Source: Hymenobacter sp. HSC-4F20 | Lineage (GTDB): Bacteria; Bacteroidota; Bacteroidia; Cytophagales; Hymenobacteraceae | Direction: 5' to 3' | Length of the DNA: 64,000 bases | Assembly: GCF_019599275.1 (NCBI RefSeq) | Contig: NZ_JAHZTD010000002.1 | Coordinates: 744,001-808,000 of the forward strand | In this document: piece after piece, positions 46,426 to 54,980 of the stretch | How positions within the stretch are numbered: position 1 is the stretch's first letter | How the letters are laid out: each line of letters starts with the position of its first letter | Translations under genes and position numbers: made by a program | Notes under the pieces: model-generated | The model's database searches: none | The model's input: only the letters and a program-made list of their open reading frames with translations | Told to the model about the DNA's origin: nothing

Positions 46426-47053
46426 ACAGGAAACGGGTTGAGCGCAAAAAGGTGTGTGTGAGTAAGAGCGGGCAGGTTGGTTCGGTAGGGCAAGTGCCGG
46501 GCACGGGCCCGGTCAAAGATACAAGTTGTCGAACTTACACTGGTGCACTAAAGCGGTGGAGGAAAGGTTTTAGCGAATGATGATGTGTGGGTTAGCACTT
46601 CGGGCGCTGGCTCTTACACAGCAGATTAAGCGGAATACAACGGGCAGGAAACAGGCACAATTATGCACTGCGCGGGTAGCAGGATACTAGAGGCGGCTGC
46701 ACGGCCGTTGCTTGCTATATCTCTTACAATATTAAATCATATATATGTCTTAAGCGAATCCAATAAATGCAAATTACACCGCCCCCGACGAAACCCAAGG
46801 CCTTGAGCATGGGCCAGGAACTGGTTCGGGCGCCGGCGCGCTTCATTCATAAATCCTACGGCCGACTAGCCTGCCGTAGCTCAGATAGCCTAGTAAAACT
46901 ACGCTTTCAGTCGTCGTCACTGCCACAAATTCGCCTGACGGGTGTATTTCGTAGCTTAAGCTGGCGGAACAACAGACCAACACCCTTAGGTTCCGGCCGC
47001 GGCGCGGGCGTCAGGGCTACCGTTCCGCTACGCTTGGGTAGGTGTTGCATCGG
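46426..47053. other. 628-base intergenic region with an AT-rich core
   Basis: It holds the NYN promoter (46514-46521) and an AT-rich patch (46718-46760, including CATATATATG). A plus-strand frame of 96 codons at 46767-47057 lacks a recognisable domain and its codons look random, so it is not called. I looked for tmRNA, RNase P and SRP RNA landmarks and found none. Confidence 0.5.
46514..46521 (-). promoter_or_regulatory. -7 element TATCTTTG (minus strand) for the NYN gene
   Basis: The plus strand reads CAAAGATA, an exact TAnnTTTG match about 90 bases from the ATG at 46425. Confidence 0.45.
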
Positions 47054-47845
47054 CTAAAAACCGAGCTTACCAACCACCAGCCCTAGCACCAGCAGCCCGT
47101 AGCCCGTGCAAATAGCTACCTCCAGCAGGTTGCCACTCCTGGAGCCAGTCCGGATCAGCGGAATTTTCAGGCAAAAGTCGGTGAGGGGCATCAGCCACTT
47201 TACGCCGGCTTTGGTAAGCGTATCGGCGAGCAAATGCGAAAGGTACCCGCCGCCCGCAAACCAAGCCACCCCGTGCCAGCCCAGGCCTTGGTTAGCCAGG
47301 TGCCCAATATAAGTCCAGAGACCGGCGGCCCAGAGCGTGTGCGTCCAGGAGCGGTGAGAGGTGAAGGGTGCTACGGCCACAAACAAACCCAGCATGCTCA
47401 GCCACACGTAGCCAGTATAGAGGCCCGCTACTACCGTGCACAGGGCCGTGAACAGGAGGGCCAGCTTACGGGTGGAGTCGCCTTGCAAGGCCGCGCCGAT
47501 CAGGCCGAAGGCCAGCGCCGCGGTAAAGCCCAGGCGCCTATCGGGCCCCGCTGGCAGCACGAAGTGAGTGTAGAGGGCCAGCCCGGCGGCTACCGCCACA
47601 AAGGCCCAGCGCACGTAGTTTTGCGCAAACCCCAGGCGCTTGCTAAGCCGGGAGCCGGGGTGGTCAAGGTCAGGAGCCAGGGAGGAAAAACCTGCCAGGG
47701 CAATGCCCGCCGGCGAAAATGGAATGCCCGGCACGAGACCCGCCACAGCCACGCCGGTAATCAGGCCAATGGCCAAGTGAGAAGAACCGCGCACTAGAAA
47801 AGTATAGAAACGAATAAGCGGCGAATATACCACCATGGCCAGCAT
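47054..47845 (-). CDS. YdjM-type membrane-bound metal-dependent hydrolase
   Basis: A 263-residue protein (263 codons from ATG 47845; an alternative ATG at 47836 gives 260) with about seven membrane segments. SSHLAIGL, APDLDHPGSRL, SHRSWTHTLWAAG and GYLSHLLADTLTKAGVKWLMPL carry the His and Asp residues of the family (H-x-x-x-G; PD-x-DH; H-R-x-x-TH; SH-x-x-x-D), which coordinate a metal. A further upstream in-frame Met is not preferred because the extension lacks hydrophobic or conserved character. Enzyme reaction not established. Confidence 0.85.
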   Translation of the reverse strand: MLAMVVYSPLIRFYTFLVRGSSHLAIGLITGVAVAGLVPGIPFSPAGIALAGFSSLAPDLDHPGSRLSKRLGFAQNYVRWAFVAVAAGLALYTHFVLPAGPDRRLGFTAALAFGLIGAALQGDSTRKLALLFTALCTVVAGLYTGYVWLSMLGLFVAVAPFTSHRSWTHTLWAAGLWTYIGHLANQGLGWHGVAWFAGGGYLSHLLADTLTKAGVKWLMPLTDFCLKIPLIRTGSRSGNLLEVAICTGYGLLVLGLVVGKLGF

Positions 47846-48046
47846 CCATACGCTACCCTGACACGGCTTTTTTGCGGTTCTCCTAACAGAGAATTGCAAT
47901 AAGCACGGGGATAGAGGTAGCCGAAGAAACTGGAGCTGAAGAGTAGAGCTGGCGTATTGTTCAGCTCGTAGTCAACTGCCGCCAACATCACCTTGTATGA
48001 GAAGGAGTGCCTGGCCTTCTGGCTCCGCTCTTGCTTGCGCGGCAGT

Positions 48047-48259
48047 TTACCACTGACCGGAACTGCCGCGCATACCGCCTGCCATGTCGCGAACCTGGCT
48101 TTCCAGCAGGGCCAGGCCGCGGTGAAAAGCGTTGGTAATTTCCTCTTTTTCGTGCTCGGGCAAAGGACCCTGCTCGCGCACTTGCTCTCTGATCTGGCGC
48201 AGGTGGTTCAGGAGGTTGTCCCACTCCTCCGAGCCGTTCTGCTGTTGCTTGTCCATCAT
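48047..48259 (-). CDS. Small hypothetical protein
   Basis: A 70-residue charged, helical protein beginning MMDKQQQNGSEEWDNLLNHL, with RQIREQVREQG and EKEEITNAFHRGLALLESQV. ATG codons at 48259 and 48256 both fit; the longer frame up to 48370 is low-complexity and is not used. It has coiled-coil or two-helix character. I do not recognise a family. It is divergent from mfd. Confidence 0.65.
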   Translation of the reverse strand: MMDKQQQNGSEEWDNLLNHLRQIREQVREQGPLPEHEKEEITNAFHRGLALLESQVRDMAGGMRGSSGQW

Positions 48260-48432
48260 AGCCTTACACCCCCCGGGGCTACTTGTACTGCGTGAACTGG
48301 GAAGATACGGTAGTGGCGGAGAAAAGTGTTGGAAACTTTCAAGGCGTAGCGGCGGTATTGGGTAGGGCATAGCAGCGGCAGCTTCTTCCGCCTTGTCATT
48401 CCTGCCTTTGGTTGGGATGACAGTTGCCTTTC

Positions 48433-48460
48433 GCCCGACCGGATTTTCATTCGGTCGGGC
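48433..48460. repeat. 9-bp inverted repeat just ahead of the mfd promoter
   Basis: GCCCGACCG (48433-48441) with CGGTCGGGC (48452-48460), 10-base loop, ending 3 bases before the TACCTTTG box. An imperfect neighbour hairpin lies at about 48400-48421. It could be an operator or a terminator of upstream transcription. Confidence 0.7.
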
Positions 48461-48463
48461 TTC

Positions 48464-48471
48464 TACCTTTG
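48464..48471 (+). promoter_or_regulatory. -7 element TACCTTTG upstream of mfd
   Basis: Exact TAnnTTTG match 25 bases before the TTG start at 48497. Confidence 0.52.
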
Positions 48472-48496
48472 CCTCCTCCCCTAGCCGAATATCGTT

Positions 48497-51400
48497 TTGA
48501 AAGTCTCCGATTTCCTTCGCCTGTACCGCCTCGATACCGACGTGCAGATACTATCGGCCCGCCTGCACGGGGCGGCGAAGCCAGCCGCTACCCCCGACCA
48601 ACCCCGGAGCGCCGACCTGCGCCTGCAGCTGCGCGGGCTGGTGGGCAGCCAGGATGCGGTGGTGGCGGCCGCCGTAACGCACGGCCCGCTTTCCCACCTG
48701 TTTATTCTGCACGACAAGGAAGAAGCTGCCTACTTCATGGCCGACCTGCAAAGCCTGCTGCCCGACGGCCCCGAGGTGTTGCTGTTTCCGAGCTCCTACA
48801 AGCACCCCTACAAGTTTGATGAGACGGAAAACGCCAACGTGCTGATGCGGGCCGAAGTGCTCAACCGCCTGAACACGGCCCGCCGGGAAGCTGCCACCGC
48901 GGCCGAAGCGCCGGCTTCGCCCCTGGCGGTACTGGGCTCGGGCGAGGTGACGGAAACGCCGGAGGCTACCCCACGCCAAGTGCCGGGTACTAGCGGGGCG
49001 CTTATCGTGACCTACCCCGAGGCGCTGTTTGAGAAGGTTATCAACAAGAAAAGCCTGGTGGCCAACACCTTCGTGGTGAAAGTGGGCGACAAGCTGGACG
49101 TGAACTTCATCAGCGACATGCTGGCGGAGTACGACTTTGACCGGACGGACTTTGTGTATGAGGCGGGGCAGTTTGCGGTGCGCGGCGGCATTGTGGATAT
49201 TTTCTCCTACGCCAACGAGTTGCCCTACCGCATCGAGCTGTTCGGGGATGAGGTAGAAACCATCCGGACGTTTGACCCGGAAAGTCAGCTGTCGGTAGAG
49301 AAGCGCCAGCAGGTGAGCATCATCCCGAACGTGCAAACGAAATTGCTGCAGGAAACGCGGGAGGCTTTCCTCGACTTCATCCCGAAGAACACTTGCATCT
49401 GGGCCAAGGACGTGCGCCAGACCCTGGACGTAGTAGACGAGTCGTTTGACAAGGCCGAAGCGGGTTTCAAGGAACTGCTGGAGGTAGCGGGCGGCACGCA
49501 GGTAGTGAGCAAGCCCGCCGATTTGTTTGAGTCGGGCAAGACGTTCAAGAAGCTGCTAGAGGGCTTTCCGGTGGTGGAGTTCGGCAAGCGCTTCTACTTC
49601 AAAGGGGCCGAGGAATTCCAGTTCACCACTAAGCCCCAGCCCAGCTTCAACAAGGACTTCAACCGCATCGTCAAGAACCTGCACGACAACCAGGCGAAGG
49701 GCTACACCAATATTATTGCCGCCGAGCAGGTACGCCAAGCCGACCGCCTGCGCACTATTTTCGATGAGCTGGACAACAACGTGCAGTTTCAGCACATGCT
49801 GCTGGGCTTGCGTGAGGGCTTCGTGGATGAAAACCTGAAGCTGGTGGTGTACACCGACCACCAGCTGTTCGAGCGGTTTTACCGCGCCCAGGAGGGTAGG
49901 AAGTTCTCGAAGAAAAAGGCTCTGACCCTGAAGGAGCTGCGCACTCTGGTGCCCGGCGACTACGTGGTGCACCAGGACTACGGCATTGCGCGCTTTGCGG
50001 GCCTTACGCAGGTAGAAATCAACGACCGGGTGCAGGAGGCCATCCGGCTGGTGTACCGCGACGACGACGTGCTGACGGTGAGCATCCACGCCCTGCACAA
50101 AATTGCCAAGTACAGCGGGGCCGAGGGCACGCCGCCCACCATGAGCAAGCTGGGCTCGCCGGAGTGGGAAAACAAGAAGAAGTCGGTTAAGAAGAAGGTG
50201 AAGGACATTGCGGCCGAGCTGATCCGGCTGTACGCCAAGCGCAAAACCGCGCCCGGCCACGCCTTCGCCCACGACTCCTTTATGCAGGCCGAGCTGGAAT
50301 CGAGCTTCATCTACGAGGACACCCCCGACCAGGCCAAGGCTACCGAAGACGTAAAGCGCGACATGGAGGTGCCCCACCCCATGGACCGCCTTGTGTGCGG
50401 CGACGTGGGCTTCGGCAAGACGGAAGTAGCCATTCGGGCCGCCTTCAAGGCTGTGGCCGATGGCAAGCAGGTAGCCGTGCTGGTGCCCACCACCATTCTG
50501 GCCATGCAGCACTACAAAACGTTCCGGGAGCGGCTCAGCAACTTGCCCGTGACGGTAGAGTACGTGAACCGCTTCAAGACCACCAAACAGATCAAGGAAA
50601 CCCTGGCCCGCGTGGCGGAGGGCAAAACCGACATTCTCATTGGTACGCACCGCCTCACGAATAAGGACGTGAAGTTCAAGGACCTGGGCCTGCTGGTGAT
50701 TGACGAAGAGCAGAAGTTCGGGGTGAAAACCAAGGACAAGCTCAAGGAGCTGAAGGTGAACGTGGACACGCTGACCCTTTCGGCTACGCCCATTCCGCGC
50801 ACCCTGCACTTCTCTCTCATGGGCGCCCGCGACCTGTCGGTCATTGCTACCCCCCCACCCAACCGCCAACCCGTGCAAACCGAGCTGCACGTCTTCGATG
50901 AGGCCCTGGTGCGCGACGCCATTGCCCGCGAGCTAAAGCGGGGTGGGCAGGTGTTTTATGTGCACAACCGCGTAAAGGACATTGAGGAGCAGGCCAACCT
51001 GATTCTGCGCCTGGTGCCCGATGCCCGCGTGACCTACGTGCACGGCCAAATGGATGGCGACCTGCTGGAAAAACGCATGATGAAGTTCGTGGACGGCGAC
51101 TACGACGTGCTGGTGAGCACCACCCTCATTGAGAGTGGCCTGGATATTCCGAACGCCAACACCATCATCATCAACCGGGCCCACATGCACGGCCTCTCTG
51201 ACCTGCACCAGATGCGGGGCCGGGTGGGCCGCTCCAACAAAAAGGCGTATTGCTACCTGCTCACGCCCCCAGTGGCCGGCCTGCCGAGCGACGCCCGCAA
51301 GCGCCTGAGCACCCTGGAGGAATTTTCGGACCTGGGCGCGGGCTTCAACGTGGCCATGCGCGACCTGGACATCCGGGGGGCGGGCAACTTGCTGGGCGGG

Positions 51401-52021
51401 GAGCAGTCGGGCTTTATCAACGACCTGGGCTTCGAGACCTACCACCAGATTCTGGACGAGGCCGTGCAGGAGCTGAAGGAAACGGAGTTCCGCGACCTGT
51501 TCCTCGGCGACCCGACCCAGCGCCTGCAGGAAGCGGCCGGCACCAGCGGCCCCAAGGAGTGCAACATCGAGACGGACCTGCAAATCCTCATCCCCGATTC
51601 CTACGTGAGCAGCGTATCGGAGCGCCTGCAGCTCTACAGCAAACTCGACCGGGCCAAAAGCCCCGAGGACCTGCGCAAAGTGCTCAACGGCATGGTGGAC
51701 CGTTTCGGGCCCCTACCCCAGGAAGTGGAGCAGCTGGCCGACATAGTGCGCCTGCGCTGGCAGGCCTGCCAAGTGGGCTTCGAAAAGTTGACGCTAAAGA
51801 AGGGTCTGCTCAAAGGCTTCATCCCGGCCACCAACAACGAGCCCTACTTCCAGAGCGATACCTTCGGCAACATCCTCAGCTACGTGCAAACCCACCCCCG
51901 CTCCGCCTCCATGAAGGAGCGCAAGGAGCAACTCATCCTATCCGTAGAGGAAGTGAAAAACGTCCAGGCCGCCAAGCGCATTCTGAGCGAGTTGGGCAGT
52001 GAGGAGAAGGTAGGTGTGTAA
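48497..52021 (+). CDS. mfd: Transcription-repair coupling factor Mfd
   Basis: A 1174-residue ATPase that removes RNA polymerase stalled at DNA lesions and recruits UvrA. It starts at TTG 48497 (MKVSDFLRLYRLDTDVQ). The N-terminal UvrB-like part includes FVYEAGQFAVRGGIVDIFS. The RNA polymerase-interacting domain is near residue 470 (KALTLKELRTLVPGDYVVHQ). The helicase has Walker A CGDVGFGKTEVAIRAAFKA, motif II LLVIDEEQKFGV and SATPIPRTLHFSL, followed by HQMRGRVGRSNKKAYCYLL. The C-terminal TRCF domain is present. Length is typical. It lies alone in its transcription unit. Confidence 0.97.
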   Translation: MKVSDFLRLYRLDTDVQILSARLHGAAKPAATPDQPRSADLRLQLRGLVGSQDAVVAAAVTHGPLSHLFILHDKEEAAYFMADLQSLLPDGPEVLLFPSSYKHPYKFDETENANVLMRAEVLNRLNTARREAATAAEAPASPLAVLGSGEVTETPEATPRQVPGTSGALIVTYPEALFEKVINKKSLVANTFVVKVGDKLDVNFISDMLAEYDFDRTDFVYEAGQFAVRGGIVDIFSYANELPYRIELFGDEVETIRTFDPESQLSVEKRQQVSIIPNVQTKLLQETREAFLDFIPKNTCIWAKDVRQTLDVVDESFDKAEAGFKELLEVAGGTQVVSKPADLFESGKTFKKLLEGFPVVEFGKRFYFKGAEEFQFTTKPQPSFNKDFNRIVKNLHDNQAKGYTNIIAAEQVRQADRLRTIFDELDNNVQFQHMLLGLREGFVDENLKLVVYTDHQLFERFYRAQEGRKFSKKKALTLKELRTLVPGDYVVHQDYGIARFAGLTQVEINDRVQEAIRLVYRDDDVLTVSIHALHKIAKYSGAEGTPPTMSKLGSPEWENKKKSVKKKVKDIAAELIRLYAKRKTAPGHAFAHDSFMQAELESSFIYEDTPDQAKATEDVKRDMEVPHPMDRLVCGDVGFGKTEVAIRAAFKAVADGKQVAVLVPTTILAMQHYKTFRERLSNLPVTVEYVNRFKTTKQIKETLARVAEGKTDILIGTHRLTNKDVKFKDLGLLVIDEEQKFGVKTKDKLKELKVNVDTLTLSATPIPRTLHFSLMGARDLSVIATPPPNRQPVQTELHVFDEALVRDAIARELKRGGQVFYVHNRVKDIEEQANLILRLVPDARVTYVHGQMDGDLLEKRMMKFVDGDYDVLVSTTLIESGLDIPNANTIIINRAHMHGLSDLHQMRGRVGRSNKKAYCYLLTPPVAGLPSDARKRLSTLEEFSDLGAGFNVAMRDLDIRGAGNLLGGEQSGFINDLGFETYHQILDEAVQELKETEFRDLFLGDPTQRLQEAAGTSGPKECNIETDLQILIPDSYVSSVSERLQLYSKLDRAKSPEDLRKVLNGMVDRFGPLPQEVEQLADIVRLRWQACQVGFEKLTLKKGLLKGFIPATNNEPYFQSDTFGNILSYVQTHPRSASMKERKEQLILSVEEVKNVQAAKRILSELGSEEKVGV

Positions 52022-52035
52022 TCCTCATCACACGT

Positions 52036-52073
52036 AAAAAGCCGCGCTTTCTGATCAGAAAGCGCGGCTTTTT
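52036..52073. terminator. Perfect 38-base palindrome terminator after mfd
   Basis: Positions 52036-52054 and 52055-52073 are exact reverse complements (19 bp, no loop), with A5 and T5 at the ends. It stops transcription in both directions. Confidence 0.9.
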
Positions 52074-52150
52074 GCTTTGATAACAATGCCAGGTTTCAGG
52101 GATTAGCAACGTAAGTCAGGCAGCTTTATCTGTTTCTATTTATCAATGTC

Positions 52151-52666
52151 TTATGTACTTATCGAAACAACCAACCCGGCAACAAACAGAATAGCTCCGA
52201 GAATAATACCACCAACGCCCACGCTGCTGGATGCCAAACCTGCGATAATTAGACCTGCTCCTAGCAATAGAGCTACCACTGCAAGCAGCTGCATAATTGC
52301 CTCAAACGCCTTCGCACCACCTTCCTTCGGAGCTAAGTGCCGCTTACTGGCGTGGCGCATTGTATTCGGGCGAGACAATGAATTTCGGGCGGCTGCCAAC
52401 GGAGCAGCAGCTACCTGGGCAATGGCGGTCAATCGTTTAGGAGTGCGGTTAGCTACCTGCTTCTGCGGGTAGGCGGGCAATGCCTGCGGCGCAGGAGGAG
52501 TAGGCGCAAGCAGTGATGCTTGAGTAGTCGGTATCGGGCCAACGGGTACTGGTATGGCTACGGATACTGGTCGGGAGGAGAAGTAGAATGTGGCCTTCTC
52601 ACTTTGACAGCTTGTAAGCCATACAATACTCACAACTAGCAACTGATAAATAGTAGATTTTTTCAT
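52151..52666 (-). CDS. Lipoprotein with a C-terminal transmembrane hairpin
   Basis: A 171-residue protein. The N-terminus MKKSTIYQLLVVSIVWLTSC is a lipobox (Cys20); a low-complexity Pro/Ala-rich linker follows, then a basic segment (RPNTMRHASKRHLAPKEG). The last 55 residues form two strongly hydrophobic helices (FEAIMQLLAVVALLLGAGLI; GVGGIILGAILFVAGLVV) with a Gly-rich turn. The layout resembles small membrane anchors. Its function is unknown; it lies between mfd and the AAA/DUF4276 module. Confidence 0.7.
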   Translation of the reverse strand: MKKSTIYQLLVVSIVWLTSCQSEKATFYFSSRPVSVAIPVPVGPIPTTQASLLAPTPPAPQALPAYPQKQVANRTPKRLTAIAQVAAAPLAAARNSLSRPNTMRHASKRHLAPKEGGAKAFEAIMQLLAVVALLLGAGLIIAGLASSSVGVGGIILGAILFVAGLVVSIST

Positions 52667-52867
52667 AATAGATGATAGTGTACTGAATGTGCCGAAAATT
52701 ATGTTATAGTTCTTCACAACAGCAATGATAGGCAATACATTTAAATGCTACCGTAACTCCCTATACAGCGTCAGGCAGTGCGTATCAGTACCGGAATCTA
52801 CTTCCGCTTCTATCGTAGTCTGATGCCGCCATAGCGACGTAGTCAGGGCAAGGCGTTAACGCACGTT

Positions 52868-52889
52868 AGACGAGCTACAAGCTCGCGCT
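52868..52889. repeat. REP-like palindrome downstream of the DUF4276 gene
   Basis: AGACGAGCTACAAGCTCGCGCT contains arms CGAGCT and AGCTCG with a short loop. It is near-palindromic and looks like an intergenic repeat; copies elsewhere would need checking. Confidence 0.55.
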
Positions 52890-52907
52890 AGGCAGGGGGT
52901 TTCTATA

Positions 52908-53507
52908 TTACAACAAACCCAATCCCTGCCGCAAGTACTGAAAGCTAGCTGAGGTATTCCGCTCTGGCTCCAGGTAGGGGGTGATAGTTTCAGCCCATTC
53001 TACTTTGGCTTTGCCAGTGGGGTAGTACTTGCCTTGCTGCAGCACGCGCCAGAGGGTTTCCCAGGTGTCGGCAATGGTGTCAGGGTCGTGCGGGAGGCCG
53101 CTGAAGTGTTGAGAGCGTACGCGGGGGTAGGCGGCTTGGATAGCGGCTCGGTCGCCGAGAAACCATGCTTCCAGCTCCTGCACGGCTAGCCGAGTGATGA
53201 TGCGGAAGGGCTGCCCGGCAGCGGTGGTTTTGGTCAGTAAGCCGGCTTCCGCTACTACCTGTTCCAGCTCAGTTTTCCGGCGGCGGCAGTCGGTATCGGC
53301 GTCCATCAGAATGACTACCCGCAGGTCGGGCTGGTGCGGAAACTGGCGAGTGTAGGTTTTCAGCCGGCCCGGCAGGCGTTGGAACAGGTCGGTTTTGCCG
53401 CGGTGCGGGTGGCAGCTCCAGGTTACGGACGGGGGTAGCAGCTTGGGCAGCAGCAGATTCAGCGCGGCCTCCGCCGAGGGTTCTTCCAGCAGAAACTCGA
53501 TGTGCAT
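52908..53507 (-). CDS. DUF4276 protein with Toprim-like motif, partner of the AAA ATPase
   Basis: A 199-residue protein beginning MHIEFLLEEPSAEAALNLLL. The Glu cluster in the first strand (E8/E9) and the LMDADTDC segment (Asp69, Asp71, Asp73) form the Glu...D-x-D pattern of Toprim-type metal sites, as in OLD nucleases and topoisomerases. ITRLAVQELEAWFLGDRAAI (about 105-124) is typical of DUF4276. Start ATG 53507 is separated from the ATPase stop by one base (53508), so the pair is coupled. It is most simply the effector of an ATPase-nuclease defence unit; the role is inferred. Confidence 0.87.
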   Translation of the reverse strand: MHIEFLLEEPSAEAALNLLLPKLLPPSVTWSCHPHRGKTDLFQRLPGRLKTYTRQFPHQPDLRVVILMDADTDCRRRKTELEQVVAEAGLLTKTTAAGQPFRIITRLAVQELEAWFLGDRAAIQAAYPRVRSQHFSGLPHDPDTIADTWETLWRVLQQGKYYPTGKAKVEWAETITPYLEPERNTSASFQYLRQGLGLL

Positions 53508-53508
53508 A

Positions 53509-54750
53509 CTACCGGTCGGCTGAGGTGCGCGGCGCGAGTGGGTCGCCGAGGCGGAAGAAGTTGCTGGTCCAGAGGTAACCCAGCGGAGAGCCATCTTCTA
53601 CTAGCTCCTTCACCTGCGGAATATCAGCCGTCCGCGTAGCCTGGGTGTAGCCATCGGCACCACGGTCAAGAATCCAGACCTGCTCCGGCTCCAAGGCATC
53701 CAGCAGGAAAGGTGAGTGAGTAGCCACCAGCAGCTGCCGCGTTTCGGTGGCTTTGCTCAGTTCCTCCGCCAGGCGCGGCAGCAGGCGCGGATGCAGTTCG
53801 TTTTCCGGCTCCTCTAGGCCTAGTAACCCGGTTGCATTAGGTTCATAAAGTAACGTGAGCAGGGCCGCCAGCCTCATGGTACCATCCGACATGTACTGCG
53901 CTGGCAGAGGCTTCTCAAACGGGGCATCCTTGAAACGCAGTAGCAGCCGCTCATCCGAGGTAATTTCTGTTACTACTTCCGCCAGCCCCGGTACCCAGCG
54001 CCGTAGCTTCTCGCTGATGCGGGCCAGCGCCTCTGGGTGCTTGGTGTGCAGGTAGTACAGCACGTTGGGCAGGTTGTCCCCATTAGCTGACAGCCTCTCC
54101 CGCGGCCCAGCATCGGAGTAACCTTTCAGGTGGTCGTCGGTGAGATGGATGTAGCGGTAGGACTCTAGCAACTTTGCAAAAGGAATCTCTACAGCAAATA
54201 CAGCTTGTGGAGGAAGGCTCCTAGATAAAACAAAAAAAGACTGAGTAGCTGCATTACGCCTTGACTGTCCAAAGGCAATTTCACTTCTAAAGACGTTTTT
54301 TATCTCAGCAACATCTTCATTTAGTTCGTCGAAGTTTCTATCGCCCTTTACTAGATATAATAGCTTCTTTAAAGGCTCAGAAGAAGATCTTAACTCTTCA
54401 TATATCACAACAGCAATTCCTGCCTTCTCTGATACAGATAGTTTATACGCTATTTCTTCATGCTTCCAAAGCGCAGCCTTTATCTCAAACTCAATAGGCC
54501 CGTCCTGTCCGCGCGTACGCATTCCAGCAAACCGATTTCGCTTTTCCCAGGCCTGTTGCAGGTTGCCGCTCACTGCTTCGGCCAGAAACGCCAGCGCGTC
54601 GAGGATGGTGGATTTGCCGCTGCCGTTGGGGCCAATGAGCACCGTCAGCGGCGTTAGGTCGCGTAGCTCCACGTCGCGCAGGGCGCGGTAATTTTTGATG
54701 CGCAGGTAGGTGAGGCGGGGGTAGCCGGGGGCCGCGGCGGTGTCAGGCAT
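53509..54750 (-). CDS. AAA (ABC-type) ATPase, first gene of the DUF4276 module
   Basis: A 413-residue ATPase of the SMC/ABC-like AAA_15/AAA_21 type. It starts RLTYLRIKNYRALRDVELRD; Walker A is GPNGSGKST (residues 40-48), the ABC-type signature near 285-290 is SDGTMRL, Walker B is GLLGLEEPENELHPRLL (about 306-322), and the H-loop is ATHSPFLLDALEPEQV. The middle (about residues 90-193) is AT-rich and differs in base composition from the rest. It probably senses a target and controls the DUF4276 partner. It begins at ATG 54750, with a palindrome about 45 bases upstream. Confidence 0.9.
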   Translation of the reverse strand: MPDTAAAPGYPRLTYLRIKNYRALRDVELRDLTPLTVLIGPNGSGKSTILDALAFLAEAVSGNLQQAWEKRNRFAGMRTRGQDGPIEFEIKAALWKHEEIAYKLSVSEKAGIAVVIYEELRSSSEPLKKLLYLVKGDRNFDELNEDVAEIKNVFRSEIAFGQSRRNAATQSFFVLSRSLPPQAVFAVEIPFAKLLESYRYIHLTDDHLKGYSDAGPRERLSANGDNLPNVLYYLHTKHPEALARISEKLRRWVPGLAEVVTEITSDERLLLRFKDAPFEKPLPAQYMSDGTMRLAALLTLLYEPNATGLLGLEEPENELHPRLLPRLAEELSKATETRQLLVATHSPFLLDALEPEQVWILDRGADGYTQATRTADIPQVKELVEDGSPLGYLWTSNFFRLGDPLAPRTSADR

Positions 54751-54792
54751 GGAGCGGGGAACTAGGAGCTGGGTTGCTGCAAAGTACGGGGA

Positions 54793-54817
54793 TAATGTAT
54801 GTAGAGTCCATACATTA
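54793..54817. promoter_or_regulatory. Inverted repeat, possible operator of the AAA/DUF4276 module
   Basis: TAATGTATG (54793-54801) and CATACATTA (54809-54817) are perfect reverse complements with a 7-base spacer, 43 bases upstream of the ATPase start. Such a symmetrical AT-rich site fits a dimeric repressor site, but no regulator gene sits beside it. Confidence 0.5.
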
Positions 54818-54980
54818 ACATTTGCTGAATCCGGTCGGCCCGGCAGGTGATTGACCTGGTCGCCCCTTCCCAGCAGCCGGTAATGGAGCAGTGTGGCGGC
54901 AACGCTTTTCCTGGCCCTCAGTGCCAGAGCGAGTATTGAATTTGTTAGGCCGCTACTGACTGCGTGGTAGGAGCGCGCCT

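Noticed and set aside
46426..47053. Possible tmRNA, RNase P or SRP RNA
   Set aside because: No GGAAAGTCCGG-type, tag-peptide or conserved end sequences were found on either strand.
46767..47057. 96-codon plus-strand frame in the intergenic gap
   Set aside because: No domain, no signal and random codon choice; it ends inside the convergent YdjM-like gene.
48260..48370. N-terminal extension of the small gene at 48047
   Set aside because: The extension is Pro/Ser-rich and overlaps the mfd upstream hairpins; Met-Met at 48259/48256 is the natural start.
49556..50890. Long antisense frame (444 codons) inside mfd
   Set aside because: Shadow of the mfd codons; composition is unnatural (His/Val/Gly-rich).
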